DNA of 64,000 nt from Flavobacterium oncorhynchi (GTDB taxonomy: Bacteria > Bacteroidota > Bacteroidia > Flavobacteriales > Flavobacteriaceae). The notes under the pieces were generated by a model that was not told where the DNA came from, made no database searches, and saw only the letters and a list, made by a program, of their open reading frames with translations. Positions 55,752 through 64,000 of the stretch are shown in pieces. A program made the position numbers and the translations under genes. Within the stretch, counting starts at the first letter, position 1, and every line of letters starts with the position of its first letter. Location: assembly GCF_002217355.1 (NCBI RefSeq), contig NZ_MUHA01000011.1, forward strand, positions 40,443 through 104,442. Direction: 5' to 3'.

Positions 55752-56498
55752 ATGAAAAAATACATCTTCTTAACACTACTTATTACATCAGTTTGTTTTG
55801 CACAAAAAACAACCTTATACACAATTGGCGATTCGACAATGGCAAATAAAAAAGACCCGGACAAAAATCCAGAACATGGATGGGCGCAGGTATTACAGCC
55901 TTTTTTTAAAGATGATATTGTAGTTGTAAATAAAGCCGTTAACGGTCGAAGCACCAAAAGTTTTATCAACGAAAAACGCTGGGATTCTATCTATAAAAAG
56001 CTGAAGAAAGGAGATTATGTTTTTATCGAATTTGGACATAATGATGAAAAAATTGAAGATTCAACACGTTATACAAATCCACATACGACCTATCGATACA
56101 ATCTGATTCGTTTTGTAAAAGAGAGTAGAGAAAAAGGAGCAATTCCGGTTTTATTAACTTCAATTGCCCGACGCAATTTTAATGAAAAAGGAGTTCTCGT
56201 ACCTACGCATGGCGATTATCCCCTTGAAACCCGTTTGACGGCGCAGGAATACAAAGTCCCTTTTATTGATTTAGAGTATTACACAGAACTGTTAGAGCAA
56301 TCTTACGGTCGTGAAAAGTCAAAGCAGCTGCATTTACATTTTAAAGCAGGCGAGAACCCTTTTTACGATAAAGATAAGGCCGATGATACGCACCTCTCTT
56401 TGCTAGGAGCCACAAAAATCGCACAGATCGTGATCAACCAGATCAAACAATCAGAAGATCCATTACTTAAAAGACTTAAAGATAATTGTAAAATGTAG
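55752..56498 (+). CDS. Rhamnogalacturonan acetylesterase-like SGNH hydrolase (CE12 type)
   Basis: Protein of 248 residues with a signal peptide (MKKYIFLTLLITSVCFAQ). SGNH blocks: IGDSTMA (Ser), NGRSTKSF (Gly), FIEFGHND (Asn) and DDTHLSLLGA (Asp/His). This is the pattern of rhamnogalacturonan acetylesterases (CE12), which deacetylate the pectin backbone. It is the last enzyme of the pectin locus. The start is separated from the GH28 gene by the duplicated repeats, so it may have its own promoter. Confidence 0.9.
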   Translation: MKKYIFLTLLITSVCFAQKTTLYTIGDSTMANKKDPDKNPEHGWAQVLQPFFKDDIVVVNKAVNGRSTKSFINEKRWDSIYKKLKKGDYVFIEFGHNDEKIEDSTRYTNPHTTYRYNLIRFVKESREKGAIPVLLTSIARRNFNEKGVLVPTHGDYPLETRLTAQEYKVPFIDLEYYTELLEQSYGREKSKQLHLHFKAGENPFYDKDKADDTHLSLLGATKIAQIVINQIKQSEDPLLKRLKDNCKM

Positions 56499-56610
56499 AA
56501 TGTTTGTAGTTTATGGTTTATGGTTGTTGAAATTTGGCAGTTGTTAATCGTTAGATTTCTACATTCAGCACTAACAATTAACCATTATCCATTGACCATT
56601 ATTTTTTTTG

Positions 56611-56774
56611 TCCTAAAATGCTATATTAAAACCTTTTAAGGGTAATGTAGAAGTTGTCAAGAAGCTACATTTGCATTAGTAAATATCAGACTGGCTGTGA
56701 AATTCTCAGTAAGATTTTTTACCTTTTTACGTAATATGATGAAAAGAGAAAACATATTGTTTTCTCTTTTTTTT
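56611..56774 (+). ncRNA. Candidate short transcript module 1
   Basis: A box TCCTAAAATGCTATATTAAA (from 56611) is followed exactly 55 nt later by the -7-like TACATTTG (56666-56673). An intrinsic terminator closes it: AAAAGAGAAAAC (56742-56753) / GTTTTCTCTTTT (56759-56770). The same plan is repeated at 56851 and 57239. A transcript of about 95 nt is predicted. No open frame of note. Confidence 0.45.
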
Positions 56775-56850
56775 GGATTCACAAGGTATGTTTCTATGTA
56801 TTGAAAGGGTATACCTGTGCAGTAAGTTTTTTAAAAATAAAAAAAAAAAG

Positions 56851-57029
56851 ACTTAAAATGCTGTATAAAAAACTTTTAGCGTATTTTTTGTAATGATTTA
56901 GTAGCTACATTCGTAAATGAAACTGTTGTTATTATTTAGTTGTTTTTTGGAATTTATAGCAACTCAGTTTTATAGGCTACAATAATTTTTTTTTAGAAAT
57001 GAGAGAATTTGTATTCTCTCATTTTTTTT
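56851..57029 (+). ncRNA. Candidate short transcript module 2
   Basis: Box ACTTAAAATGCTGTATAAAA (from 56851), then TACATTCG at 56906-56913 (again 55 nt), then the terminator AAATGAGAGAAT (56997-57008) / ATTCTCTCATTT (57013-57024) with a T tail. The sequence between differs from module 1, so the control box and end are the conserved parts. Confidence 0.45.
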
Positions 57030-57238
57030 ATTCTGCTTTCAGAAAACCAGCTTGGATCTTTTCTTTTTTTGTCTTTTTATATTGTTTTATTATGTCTTTG
57101 TTTATTAGAAACATAAAAAAGCAATAACCATATTCTTCTAAAAGCCTTTTCTATAAATCGCATTTTTTTTTGTTCCCAGTTTTTCATTCGAAACAAACCC
57201 CAATACACCCATACTGAACAGCGAAATGTTAAGAAATG

Positions 57239-57411
57239 TCCTAAACTGCTATATTAAAAACTTTTACTGGTAATATTAAAAATGGAATAACTGGAATTTT
57301 GCTCAAAATATTTATTGATAATCAGGTTGTTGTGAAACAATGGTTAGGAGTAAATAAAATCCCAGGCCATGTGAGTTCTAAAAAAATGAACATGGAGTGT
57401 TAATTTTTTTT
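57239..57411 (+). promoter_or_regulatory. Module 3: leader with box, -7-like element and terminator-like hairpin before the giant protein gene
   Basis: Box TCCTAAACTGCTATATTAAA (from 57239), GAATTTTG at 57294-57301 (55 nt later), then the hairpin CCATGT/ACATGG (57367-57395) and a nine-T run (57403-57411), 17 bp before the ATG of the large gene. Because it sits in the leader, the terminator could act as an attenuator. The gap 57030-57238 between modules shows nothing else. Confidence 0.45.
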
Positions 57412-57428
57412 TAATTAAAAACCAATTT

Positions 57429-60400
57429 ATGAAAACAAAAGTTACATTAATTTTATTGTTATTGTTGTTGTCATTGACAGGAGGGGCTGCATTTGCACAG
57501 GTGCAGATTAATACACCTACCTCTTATCAGCCGGTAAATTTAAATCAGGGCGGAGCCCCTGGTGCTTATACGGTAGACATTGTTAATAATAATCCAGCCG
57601 CACTCAGCGGCGCGACATTTTCGCTGGCATTGCCTGCGGGTATGGAGTATGTGGCAAACAGTATAGCTGGGGGGGCAACCCAGTTAAGTATTGCAAACCT
57701 GCAAAATCCTACCTTTACTTTAAACAGTATTCCTGTGGGGAATACACTGCAGATTACATTTAATGCTCGTATTAATTGTGGGTTTTCGACACCCACTATA
57801 AATTATAGTGTGATCTCTTCAGGATCTACAACATTAGCAACAGGTTCCAGTGCCGTTGCAGGTAATACACCTGTTCCAGCTTATGCCCTTACTACTGTGC
57901 CGCAGCCTCAGTCACCTTTGGTAGCGTTAAAAACAAATTTGCTTAGAACCATTAAATTTAAAAATAGTGGAAATATAGCGGCTACTTCAGTTTATATTGA
58001 AAGTGCTGTAGTGACACCGGCGCATTACGCCTCTTATAAAGTAATGAGTGCCGATAATGGAACAGTATCTGCTGTAACCAATGGTTATCGCGTTACTTTA
58101 ACAGGGGCCGCACTTCAAAATGCAATTACAACTGCAGTAGGTGCAGCAAATACGAGTTTTGATCCAGGTGAAGAAATTACCGTAGTGCTTACAGAACAAA
58201 TGTTGAGCTGTGCTGCAACAAGCTCTATAGCACTTAATATGAAAGCGGGTTCAGGCGATACAAAAGGCAGTTTGTGCTTTTTTGACGGTTCAAGCGCTTC
58301 TATTTCAACACCAGTAGGTAATCCGGCTATTTCGATTACACGTTTAGCAGGAACTACTTATCCTGATTTTTGTAACAGCGGTAAAGTATCTTACACCATT
58401 GCTAATACAGGTACAGGCTCCGCTGAATCTAGTCTGCATAATGTGAAGTTTCCTTGGAGTATGAACTATGCTAATTCTGGTCTTGCGCCAACAGTAGAAC
58501 CTTACGCTATTAATATTAAAAAAGTACTGCTGAACGGTAATGATGTTACCAGTTTAGTATTAACCCGTAACGGAACAGGCGGAACAGCTTTGATTCCAGT
58601 TTCAGGTATAGGAAATTGTGTTGTAATTAATTTGGCTGGCCTTACTAGTGCTTATGGAACTTCTTTGCAGAGTCTAGATGGTGACGGAAAATTTGATGAT
58701 TTATTGGCAGGACAAAGTTTTCAGCTGGATTTTGAATATGGGTTTGATATTTCGTCTTACAAAACCTGTTCTTTAAACAGCCAGACTTTACCCAGTACAA
58801 CGGAGAATTATTTTTCTATTGGTACTTCTTTTATGGACCAATGCGGTACACGAACCAATCGAATCAATTATTTAGCAGGCCCTATATCAGATTATGCCAA
58901 AAGTACTTTTCAAATAGGATCACAGCAGTACAATTCTTTTTCAGCTTCTTTAAGTACAGCAGCTTTATATCCTGGAGACAAAATTAAATTAACTACTAAT
59001 TTTGGGGGGTCTCTGGGAAGCGGATTTGGTCAACCAGGAAAAATATTGAAAACGTTTACTTTTATACTGCCTGATGGTTTAGAATTTGACGCTGCGGGAA
59101 TAACTAAATGGCTTTATGGGTCTACTGGTTATACAATTCCTGTAAGTGCAATAAACTATAATGCGGCAACTAAAACATTGGTTATAACACCTGCGTCAAG
59201 TTTTCAGAATATATATGCTTCTAACGATTTGTTTGAAATTCCTTTAGTGGTAAGCAGTACAGGAACAGTTACCAATAAAACACTTGAATATAGTGCCACT
59301 TTTGGTTTTGTAGGCTGTGGTATTACGCTGCCGTACGGCTGCAGCAGTCAGGCACTTAATTATTCTGTTATCAGCGGCAGTTGTGCTACAGTGGGTACAA
59401 CTAGTTTTGATATGACCCGTGCTACTTTTGGATATGCACCAGCACCAAGTGGCAGCAACGTCTTTTATATGCCTACTGCATATGTGAATGAAAATACCCC
59501 AGGAATTAACCTGCATGGAGCAGTTTCTAAAGATAAAGTAAAAACTACTTTTAAAGGGGTGGTGAATTCTACTAATTTCACTGAACTGTGGGCTAGAGTA
59601 AGGTATACTTCTAATGCTGCAACTTTAGACCTATCAAATTTCGATCCTTTAAGTGCTAACGGAACAGATGTTGCAGGAGCAATTACAATTACTAAAGCCT
59701 CGGATGGCAGTACAGTAACTGGAAACATTGTAGTAGGAGATATTGTATTCAGCTATGATTCGGCAGCAAGTCTTCAGGTGCAGCAAGTAAATTTAGGAGC
59801 TAAAATAGGAGCAGGTAAAGATATCAATTATATCTTACAGGTTAGAGATCAAATTGCTGTAAATTGGCTTACTAAAGTTTCAAAGGATAAATTAAGTTAC
59901 ATCTACAGTCCATTGGCAAATTTAGAAGGAGATTTGTATACTAAAGACGCTGGCGGTATAGTGTCTGATTGTCAACATATTCCTGTTGGTTTTTCTATTC
60001 AAGGACTTTATATGGTTCCGAATAATACTGCAGGGGTTCAAGCTGTAGTAGGAACTAATAGTATGCGCGTACAGGCGAGTATTATTAATGGAAATCATCC
60101 TACAGACGTTGTAGGAGATCATTTTCCTAAGGAAACAAGAAATTATGCAGTTTTTAGAAGTGTTAAAGCTACTATACCTGGTACATGGATTTTAGATAAT
60201 GCTGCAGGTAAAGAACCTTATTACAACACAACTAATCTTGCTGCTAATGGGCAATATATTATAGACAGGTCTTTACTTTCAGTTACTTATAGCGGCGGAA
60301 ATACAATTGTAACGTTTGATAATGCTGCTCTAGGAAGTGATGGTATGCCATTGGCAACAGCAAATCTTCCTGTTGTGGCTGACTGGACTGGGGTTAATGG

Positions 60401-63400
60401 AAATACAAGTTTGTTTTTCTATATGCTGCCAGTTTGTGCTGCTCCAGGTAATGTTACAGTAACTGTCGTACATTATTACGATAAATATACAACTGAAGCA
60501 GATAATAGTAATATAGAAAATATATCAAGTACAGGCACACAAGGAGGAAGCAGTACTACTATATTTAATTATACAGCTAGTGCAGTACCAACATTGCAAA
60601 ACGTTGATGGAATTGGCAGTACAGTAACCTGGCAGCTTAAGGTAACCAATACATCTGATACCGCTGCTATAGCTGCTGCAGGAGGAAATGCGAATCTGCC
60701 AAATAACTGGATCAGTTTTACAGCACCCAATAATAATATTACAGTAACTGAAGTTAAAGATATTAGTACAGGTACAACATATCCTGTATCAAGTTACGGA
60801 GCAGGTAAATACTGGGTAAAACTGGGCGATATTGCTACAAACGCAACTTATGATGTAAAAGCAACTTATAATGCTTGTTCAGATGATAAACTGCAGACTA
60901 CTTATAGTTTTGGTGCAACAGGATACCCGGTTGATCCAGATGAAGCTTTAGGAGCAACTGCAAGTGTCTGCACAGCGAGTCAGACTAAATTTAATCTTAA
61001 TCTTGCTCCAAAAGATATTGCTTTGAGTATGACGGTAACGTCTCCGTTAAATCCAGTACAGTTTTGTACTAACACAACTGCAGGCGAACATCTTATTGAT
61101 TATACAGCAACGGTAGCTAACACTGCGGTAGGTAATGCAGAAGGGCTTATATTTGAAGCTGTTTTCCCTGCGGGTTACAGCGCTAGAGCGGGTACAAGTA
61201 AGTTTACGTACAATGGTAGTACTAAAACGTTAAGCAATCCGGTATACAACAGCACAAGAGGAACATGGGAGTGGAATATCTCGACAGATCTTAATGGTAC
61301 GCCATTTTTACCTGGTGCTGCCAGCGGAACTAATAGTTTTGCATTTGAATATCAAGGCGAAACCAGTTGTGGTTTTGTTTCAGGAACAGCAGTAAGTTAT
61401 AACATGCGATCAACCAGCGGCTGTGGTAAAATTATAGAGTACAAAGCCGCGGGAGCTGCGATGGAGTTAGGTATGAAACCATCATCACTTAATACCTATT
61501 ATTTGGCACCGGGAGTTGTTACTTTAAAAAATGATGGCAGCGGTTCTGCTTATCAAATAGAGGTAACCAATCAGGGAACGCAGGATTTAAGTGCAGGGGA
61601 GGCTATATTTGTTACAGTACCAAAATCGATAGATTATGTCGCGGGTTCTATAACGCGTGTAACAGGAGCTACCAATGTGGGTGAGCCTTTAAGTAATACC
61701 GTATTAGGGAACAACCGTATTTTAAAGTTTCCTTTACCAACAGGGGTTATTGATCCTGCAACACTGAAACAAAACGAAACGGCTAAATTTAGCATAGGTT
61801 TAAAAATTGTTGATGCACAGCCATTAAGCTGTGGTGTAACAGCAGATGCTATAACACTTGAGGCGATTTATTCTGTTGTGGGGGTAACCTGTGGAGCTTC
61901 GCCTTGCGATGTTAGTGTAATTACAGGAAATGTAAAATCAAATATTAATGTTATCAAAACCGCATTTACAATTAATCCAGTAAGTGCTGTGGCAAAATAT
62001 GTCTCATCAACAAATAATACAGTAACTGTAAAATATAAGGTTACAAATTCAGGAACTATTGCCAATAGTACACCAATCGTGGTAGATTTCTTTAATGATA
62101 TTAACGGAGACGGCATATATACAACAAATGAGTCTATTTTATACACACAAACGATAAATGGTGCTGCGGCTAATCTTGCAACGGGAGCGTCAACTGCAGA
62201 GCAAACCACAGCAGCTTTTACAGCGCCGGAATCTGGTTTCTGTACCATTGCAGCTGCAATTCGTGTGGTCGATAATGTACAGGAATGTTCTGATGCAGTA
62301 GTAAAAATTCCTCTTGTATCAGAGGCTGTTGTTACAGCTTTTAATGTTTGTAAAGCATCAGATATTACTATTGGAACACCAGCATCTACTGGAGCAACAG
62401 TAAGCTGGTCGCCAGCGACTTATTTAAGCGCGGCAAATATTTCGAACCCGGTATTCAATTATACGGGGCCAGTATTAACTGCATCTACAATTTTTGTGTA
62501 TACAGGTACTATAACACATCCGGGAGGCTGTACAAGTACAATTACTAATAATGTTACAGTAAATCCTGATCCAGGACTTATTATTACTAATCCGGCACCA
62601 GTATGTGCAGGAACGACAGTAAATCTTGGCTTAGCCGCAGTTACGGCAGGCAGTGATGCCAGTTTAACTTTAACCTATTTTGCAGATATGGCTGCAAGTA
62701 TATCACTGACAAATTATACAGCGGTAACAACATCAGGTACTTATTATATAAAAGGCACCAATGCAAATGGCTGTTTTACAGTAAAACCAGTTGTGGTAAC
62801 CATTAATCCTTTACCAACGGCAAGTGTAGGAGCAACAGGACCAGTTTGTCAAAACGGTACAGCACCTGTAGTTACCTTTACAGGAGCAGGGGGTACAGCA
62901 CCTTATACATTTACCTATAAAATTAACAGCGGCAGTAACTTGACGGTAACAACAGTGTCAGGAAACTCAGTAAATGTTCCAGCGCCAACTACAACGGCAG
63001 GAAGTTTTGTTTATACTTTGGTAAGTGTTAAAGATGCAAGTACAACAGCTTGTACGCAGGCACAGAATGGTTTTACAACAGTTACAATAAACCCGCTGCC
63101 AACAGCAGCGATTTCTGGAACAACAGCGGTTTGTTATAACGGAACTGAGCCTTTGGTTACATTTACAGGATCAAATGGTACAGCCCCTTATACATTTACC
63201 TATAAAATAAATGGAGGAGCAAATAATACTGTAACCACAACAAGTGGTAATTCAGTTACAGTGGAAGCTCCAACAGATGCAACAGGAACTTTTGCTTATA
63301 CTTTGGTGAGTGTAAAAGATGCAAGTTCAACAGCTTGTGAACAAACACAGACAGGTACTGCTACTATTACAGTAAAAGCACTTCCAACTGCAACAATCAG

Positions 63401-64000
63401 CGGTACAACTGCAGTTTGTCAAAATGCAGCAACACCAAATATAACTTTCACAGGAGCAAACGGAACAGCACCATATACATTCACTTACAAAGTAAATGGC
63501 GGAGCAGACCAAACGGTTACTACAACAGTAGGAAATTCAGTAACAGTTGCACAGCCAACTGGTACAACAGGAAGTTTTGTTTATACTTTAGTAAGTGTAA
63601 AAGAAGGCAGCACAGGATGTGAGGAACTGCAAACAGGTTCTGCAACAATCACCATAAACGAACTGCCAACAGCAGTTATCTCTGGAACGGATAATGTATG
63701 TCAAAATGAAGCATCACCAAATATTACTTTTACAGGATCTGGAGGGACATCTCCTTACACATTTACCTATAAATTAAACGGTGGAGCAGATCAGACTGTT
63801 AGTACTGCTGGGGGAAGTGTAGTTTTACTACCAGTTTCAACAACTGCAGCAGGAACATTTACCTATACTTTAGTAAGCGTAAAAGATGCCAGTTTAACTA
63901 CTTGTATACAAGCACAGACAGGAACTGCGACGGTTATCGTTAATTCTAATGCAACAATTGCTTTGACATCGGCAGTGGCTACAGCAAGCCAGTCATTGTG
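57429..64000 (+). CDS. Giant secreted repeat protein / adhesin (C-terminus outside window)
   Basis: At least 2,190 residues are visible without a stop. A signal peptide (MKTKVTLILLLLLLSLTGGA, cleavage near AFAQ) is followed by a very long Thr/Ser/Gly/Asn-rich, low-charge array of beta-sandwich domains of the DUF11 kind (AALSGATFSLALPAGMEY, DPGEEITVVL). At 1557-1568 the loop DINGDGIYTTNE has the EF-hand/dockerin-type calcium pattern. From residue about 1796, four PKD/Ig-like repeats of about 95 residues follow (start points 1796, 1891, 1986, 2080), each with PLPTA, a Cys, TFTG, TAPYTFTYK and YTLVSVK. A type IX secretion C-terminal domain is likely beyond the window. Possible roles are adhesion or gliding. 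Low-charge sequence and repeat number are typical of such proteins. Confidence 0.85.
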   Translation, partial: MKTKVTLILLLLLLSLTGGAAFAQVQINTPTSYQPVNLNQGGAPGAYTVDIVNNNPAALSGATFSLALPAGMEYVANSIAGGATQLSIANLQNPTFTLNSIPVGNTLQITFNARINCGFSTPTINYSVISSGSTTLATGSSAVAGNTPVPAYALTTVPQPQSPLVALKTNLLRTIKFKNSGNIAATSVYIESAVVTPAHYASYKVMSADNGTVSAVTNGYRVTLTGAALQNAITTAVGAANTSFDPGEEITVVLTEQMLSCAATSSIALNMKAGSGDTKGSLCFFDGSSASISTPVGNPAISITRLAGTTYPDFCNSGKVSYTIANTGTGSAESSLHNVKFPWSMNYANSGLAPTVEPYAINIKKVLLNGNDVTSLVLTRNGTGGTALIPVSGIGNCVVINLAGLTSAYGTSLQSLDGDGKFDDLLAGQSFQLDFEYGFDISSYKTCSLNSQTLPSTTENYFSIGTSFMDQCGTRTNRINYLAGPISDYAKSTFQIGSQQYNSFSASLSTAALYPGDKIKLTTNFGGSLGSGFGQPGKILKTFTFILPDGLEFDAAGITKWLYGSTGYTIPVSAINYNAATKTLVITPASSFQNIYASNDLFEIPLVVSSTGTVTNKTLEYSATFGFVGCGITLPYGCSSQALNYSVISGSCATVGTTSFDMTRATFGYAPAPSGSNVFYMPTAYVNENTPGINLHGAVSKDKVKTTFKGVVNSTNFTELWARVRYTSNAATLDLSNFDPLSANGTDVAGAITITKASDGSTVTGNIVVGDIVFSYDSAASLQVQQVNLGAKIGAGKDINYILQVRDQIAVNWLTKVSKDKLSYIYSPLANLEGDLYTKDAGGIVSDCQHIPVGFSIQGLYMVPNNTAGVQAVVGTNSMRVQASIINGNHPTDVVGDHFPKETRNYAVFRSVKATIPGTWILDNAAGKEPYYNTTNLAANGQYIIDRSLLSVTYSGGNTIVTFDNAALGSDGMPLATANLPVVADWTGVNGNTSLFFYMLPVCAAPGNVTVTVVHYYDKYTTEADNSNIENISSTGTQGGSSTTIFNYTASAVPTLQNVDGIGSTVTWQLKVTNTSDTAAIAAAGGNANLPNNWISFTAPNNNITVTEVKDISTGTTYPVSSYGAGKYWVKLGDIATNATYDVKATYNACSDDKLQTTYSFGATGYPVDPDEALGATASVCTASQTKFNLNLAPKDIALSMTVTSPLNPVQFCTNTTAGEHLIDYTATVANTAVGNAEGLIFEAVFPAGYSARAGTSKFTYNGSTKTLSNPVYNSTRGTWEWNISTDLNGTPFLPGAASGTNSFAFEYQGETSCGFVSGTAVSYNMRSTSGCGKIIEYKAAGAAMELGMKPSSLNTYYLAPGVVTLKNDGSGSAYQIEVTNQGTQDLSAGEAIFVTVPKSIDYVAGSITRVTGATNVGEPLSNTVLGNNRILKFPLPTGVIDPATLKQNETAKFSIGLKIVDAQPLSCGVTADAITLEAIYSVVGVTCGASPCDVSVITGNVKSNINVIKTAFTINPVSAVAKYVSSTNNTVTVKYKVTNSGTIANSTPIVVDFFNDINGDGIYTTNESILYTQTINGAAANLATGASTAEQTTAAFTAPESGFCTIAAAIRVVDNVQECSDAVVKIPLVSEAVVTAFNVCKASDITIGTPASTGATVSWSPATYLSAANISNPVFNYTGPVLTASTIFVYTGTITHPGGCTSTITNNVTVNPDPGLIITNPAPVCAGTTVNLGLAAVTAGSDASLTLTYFADMAASISLTNYTAVTTSGTYYIKGTNANGCFTVKPVVVTINPLPTASVGATGPVCQNGTAPVVTFTGAGGTAPYTFTYKINSGSNLTVTTVSGNSVNVPAPTTTAGSFVYTLVSVKDASTTACTQAQNGFTTVTINPLPTAAISGTTAVCYNGTEPLVTFTGSNGTAPYTFTYKINGGANNTVTTTSGNSVTVEAPTDATGTFAYTLVSVKDASSTACEQTQTGTATITVKALPTATISGTTAVCQNAATPNITFTGANGTAPYTFTYKVNGGADQTVTTTVGNSVTVAQPTGTTGSFVYTLVSVKEGSTGCEELQTGSATITINELPTAVISGTDNVCQNEASPNITFTGSGGTSPYTFTYKLNGGADQTVSTAGGSVVLLPVSTTAAGTFTYTLVSVKDASLTTCIQAQTGTATVIVNSNATIALTSAVATASQSL

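Noticed and set aside
62814..63945. CRISPR-like regular repeats
   Set aside because: The period of about 285 bp corresponds to in-frame protein repeats inside one coding sequence; no short direct repeat/spacer pattern and no cas genes.

Overview
The window is AT-rich chromosomal DNA of a Bacteroidota bacterium, very probably a Flavobacterium. The evidence is SusC/SusD proteins, lipoproteins with the Bacteroidota lipobox, promoters of the TTG-(18-20 nt)-TAnnTTTG type, a LytS/LytTR two-component pair, and intergenic gaps crowded with short palindromic repeats. No rRNA, tRNA, CRISPR array, integrase or insertion sequence was seen.

Layout. (1) 1-4.5 kb, minus strand: a TetR regulator, a membrane-fusion lipoprotein and an AcrB-like RND pump (cut by the window edge), with five copies of a palindromic candidate operator. 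(2) 4.5-11.4 kb: an accessory stretch of small hypothetical genes, a decayed copy of one of them, dispersed hairpin repeats, and a three-helix membrane protein split by a frame change at an A9 tract. (3) 11.6-20 kb: a second tripartite efflux operon (TolC, RND, adaptor) divergent from a LytS-type kinase and LytTR regulator. Its RND pump carries an EF-hand-like loop. (4) 20-23.1 kb: SDR, AraC regulator, 2H phosphoesterase and a degenerate receiver-like protein. (5) 23.5-56.5 kb: a large pectin utilisation locus. (6) 56.6-64 kb: three tandem regulatory/short-transcript modules, then a giant repeat-containing secreted protein that runs off the window.

The pectin locus reads as one pathway. SusC/SusD import oligogalacturonides. 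A PL10-CE8 fusion, two GH28 enzymes, a CE12-type acetylesterase and other esterases demethylate, deacetylate and cut pectin. Three tandem GH105 enzymes and a GH43 finish the oligosaccharides. Two ExuT-like MFS transporters import monomers. KduI/KduD (unsaturated uronate branch) and UxaC/UxaB/UxaA (galacturonate branch) converge on 2-keto-3-deoxygluconate, which KdgK and KdgA turn into pyruvate and glyceraldehyde-3-phosphate. A LacI-family repressor sits in the middle. Four copies of a TGnAATCGATTACA-like palindrome lie at its own promoter and at three catabolic promoters. At those three it directly abuts the -7 box, a consistent repression geometry.

The least explained signals are the three modules before the giant protein (a shared box exactly 55 nt before a -7-like element, each ending in a terminator-like hairpin), the interrupted three-TM protein that resembles membrane components of predicted conflict systems, the EF-hand loop in the RND pump, and the TetR operator array.
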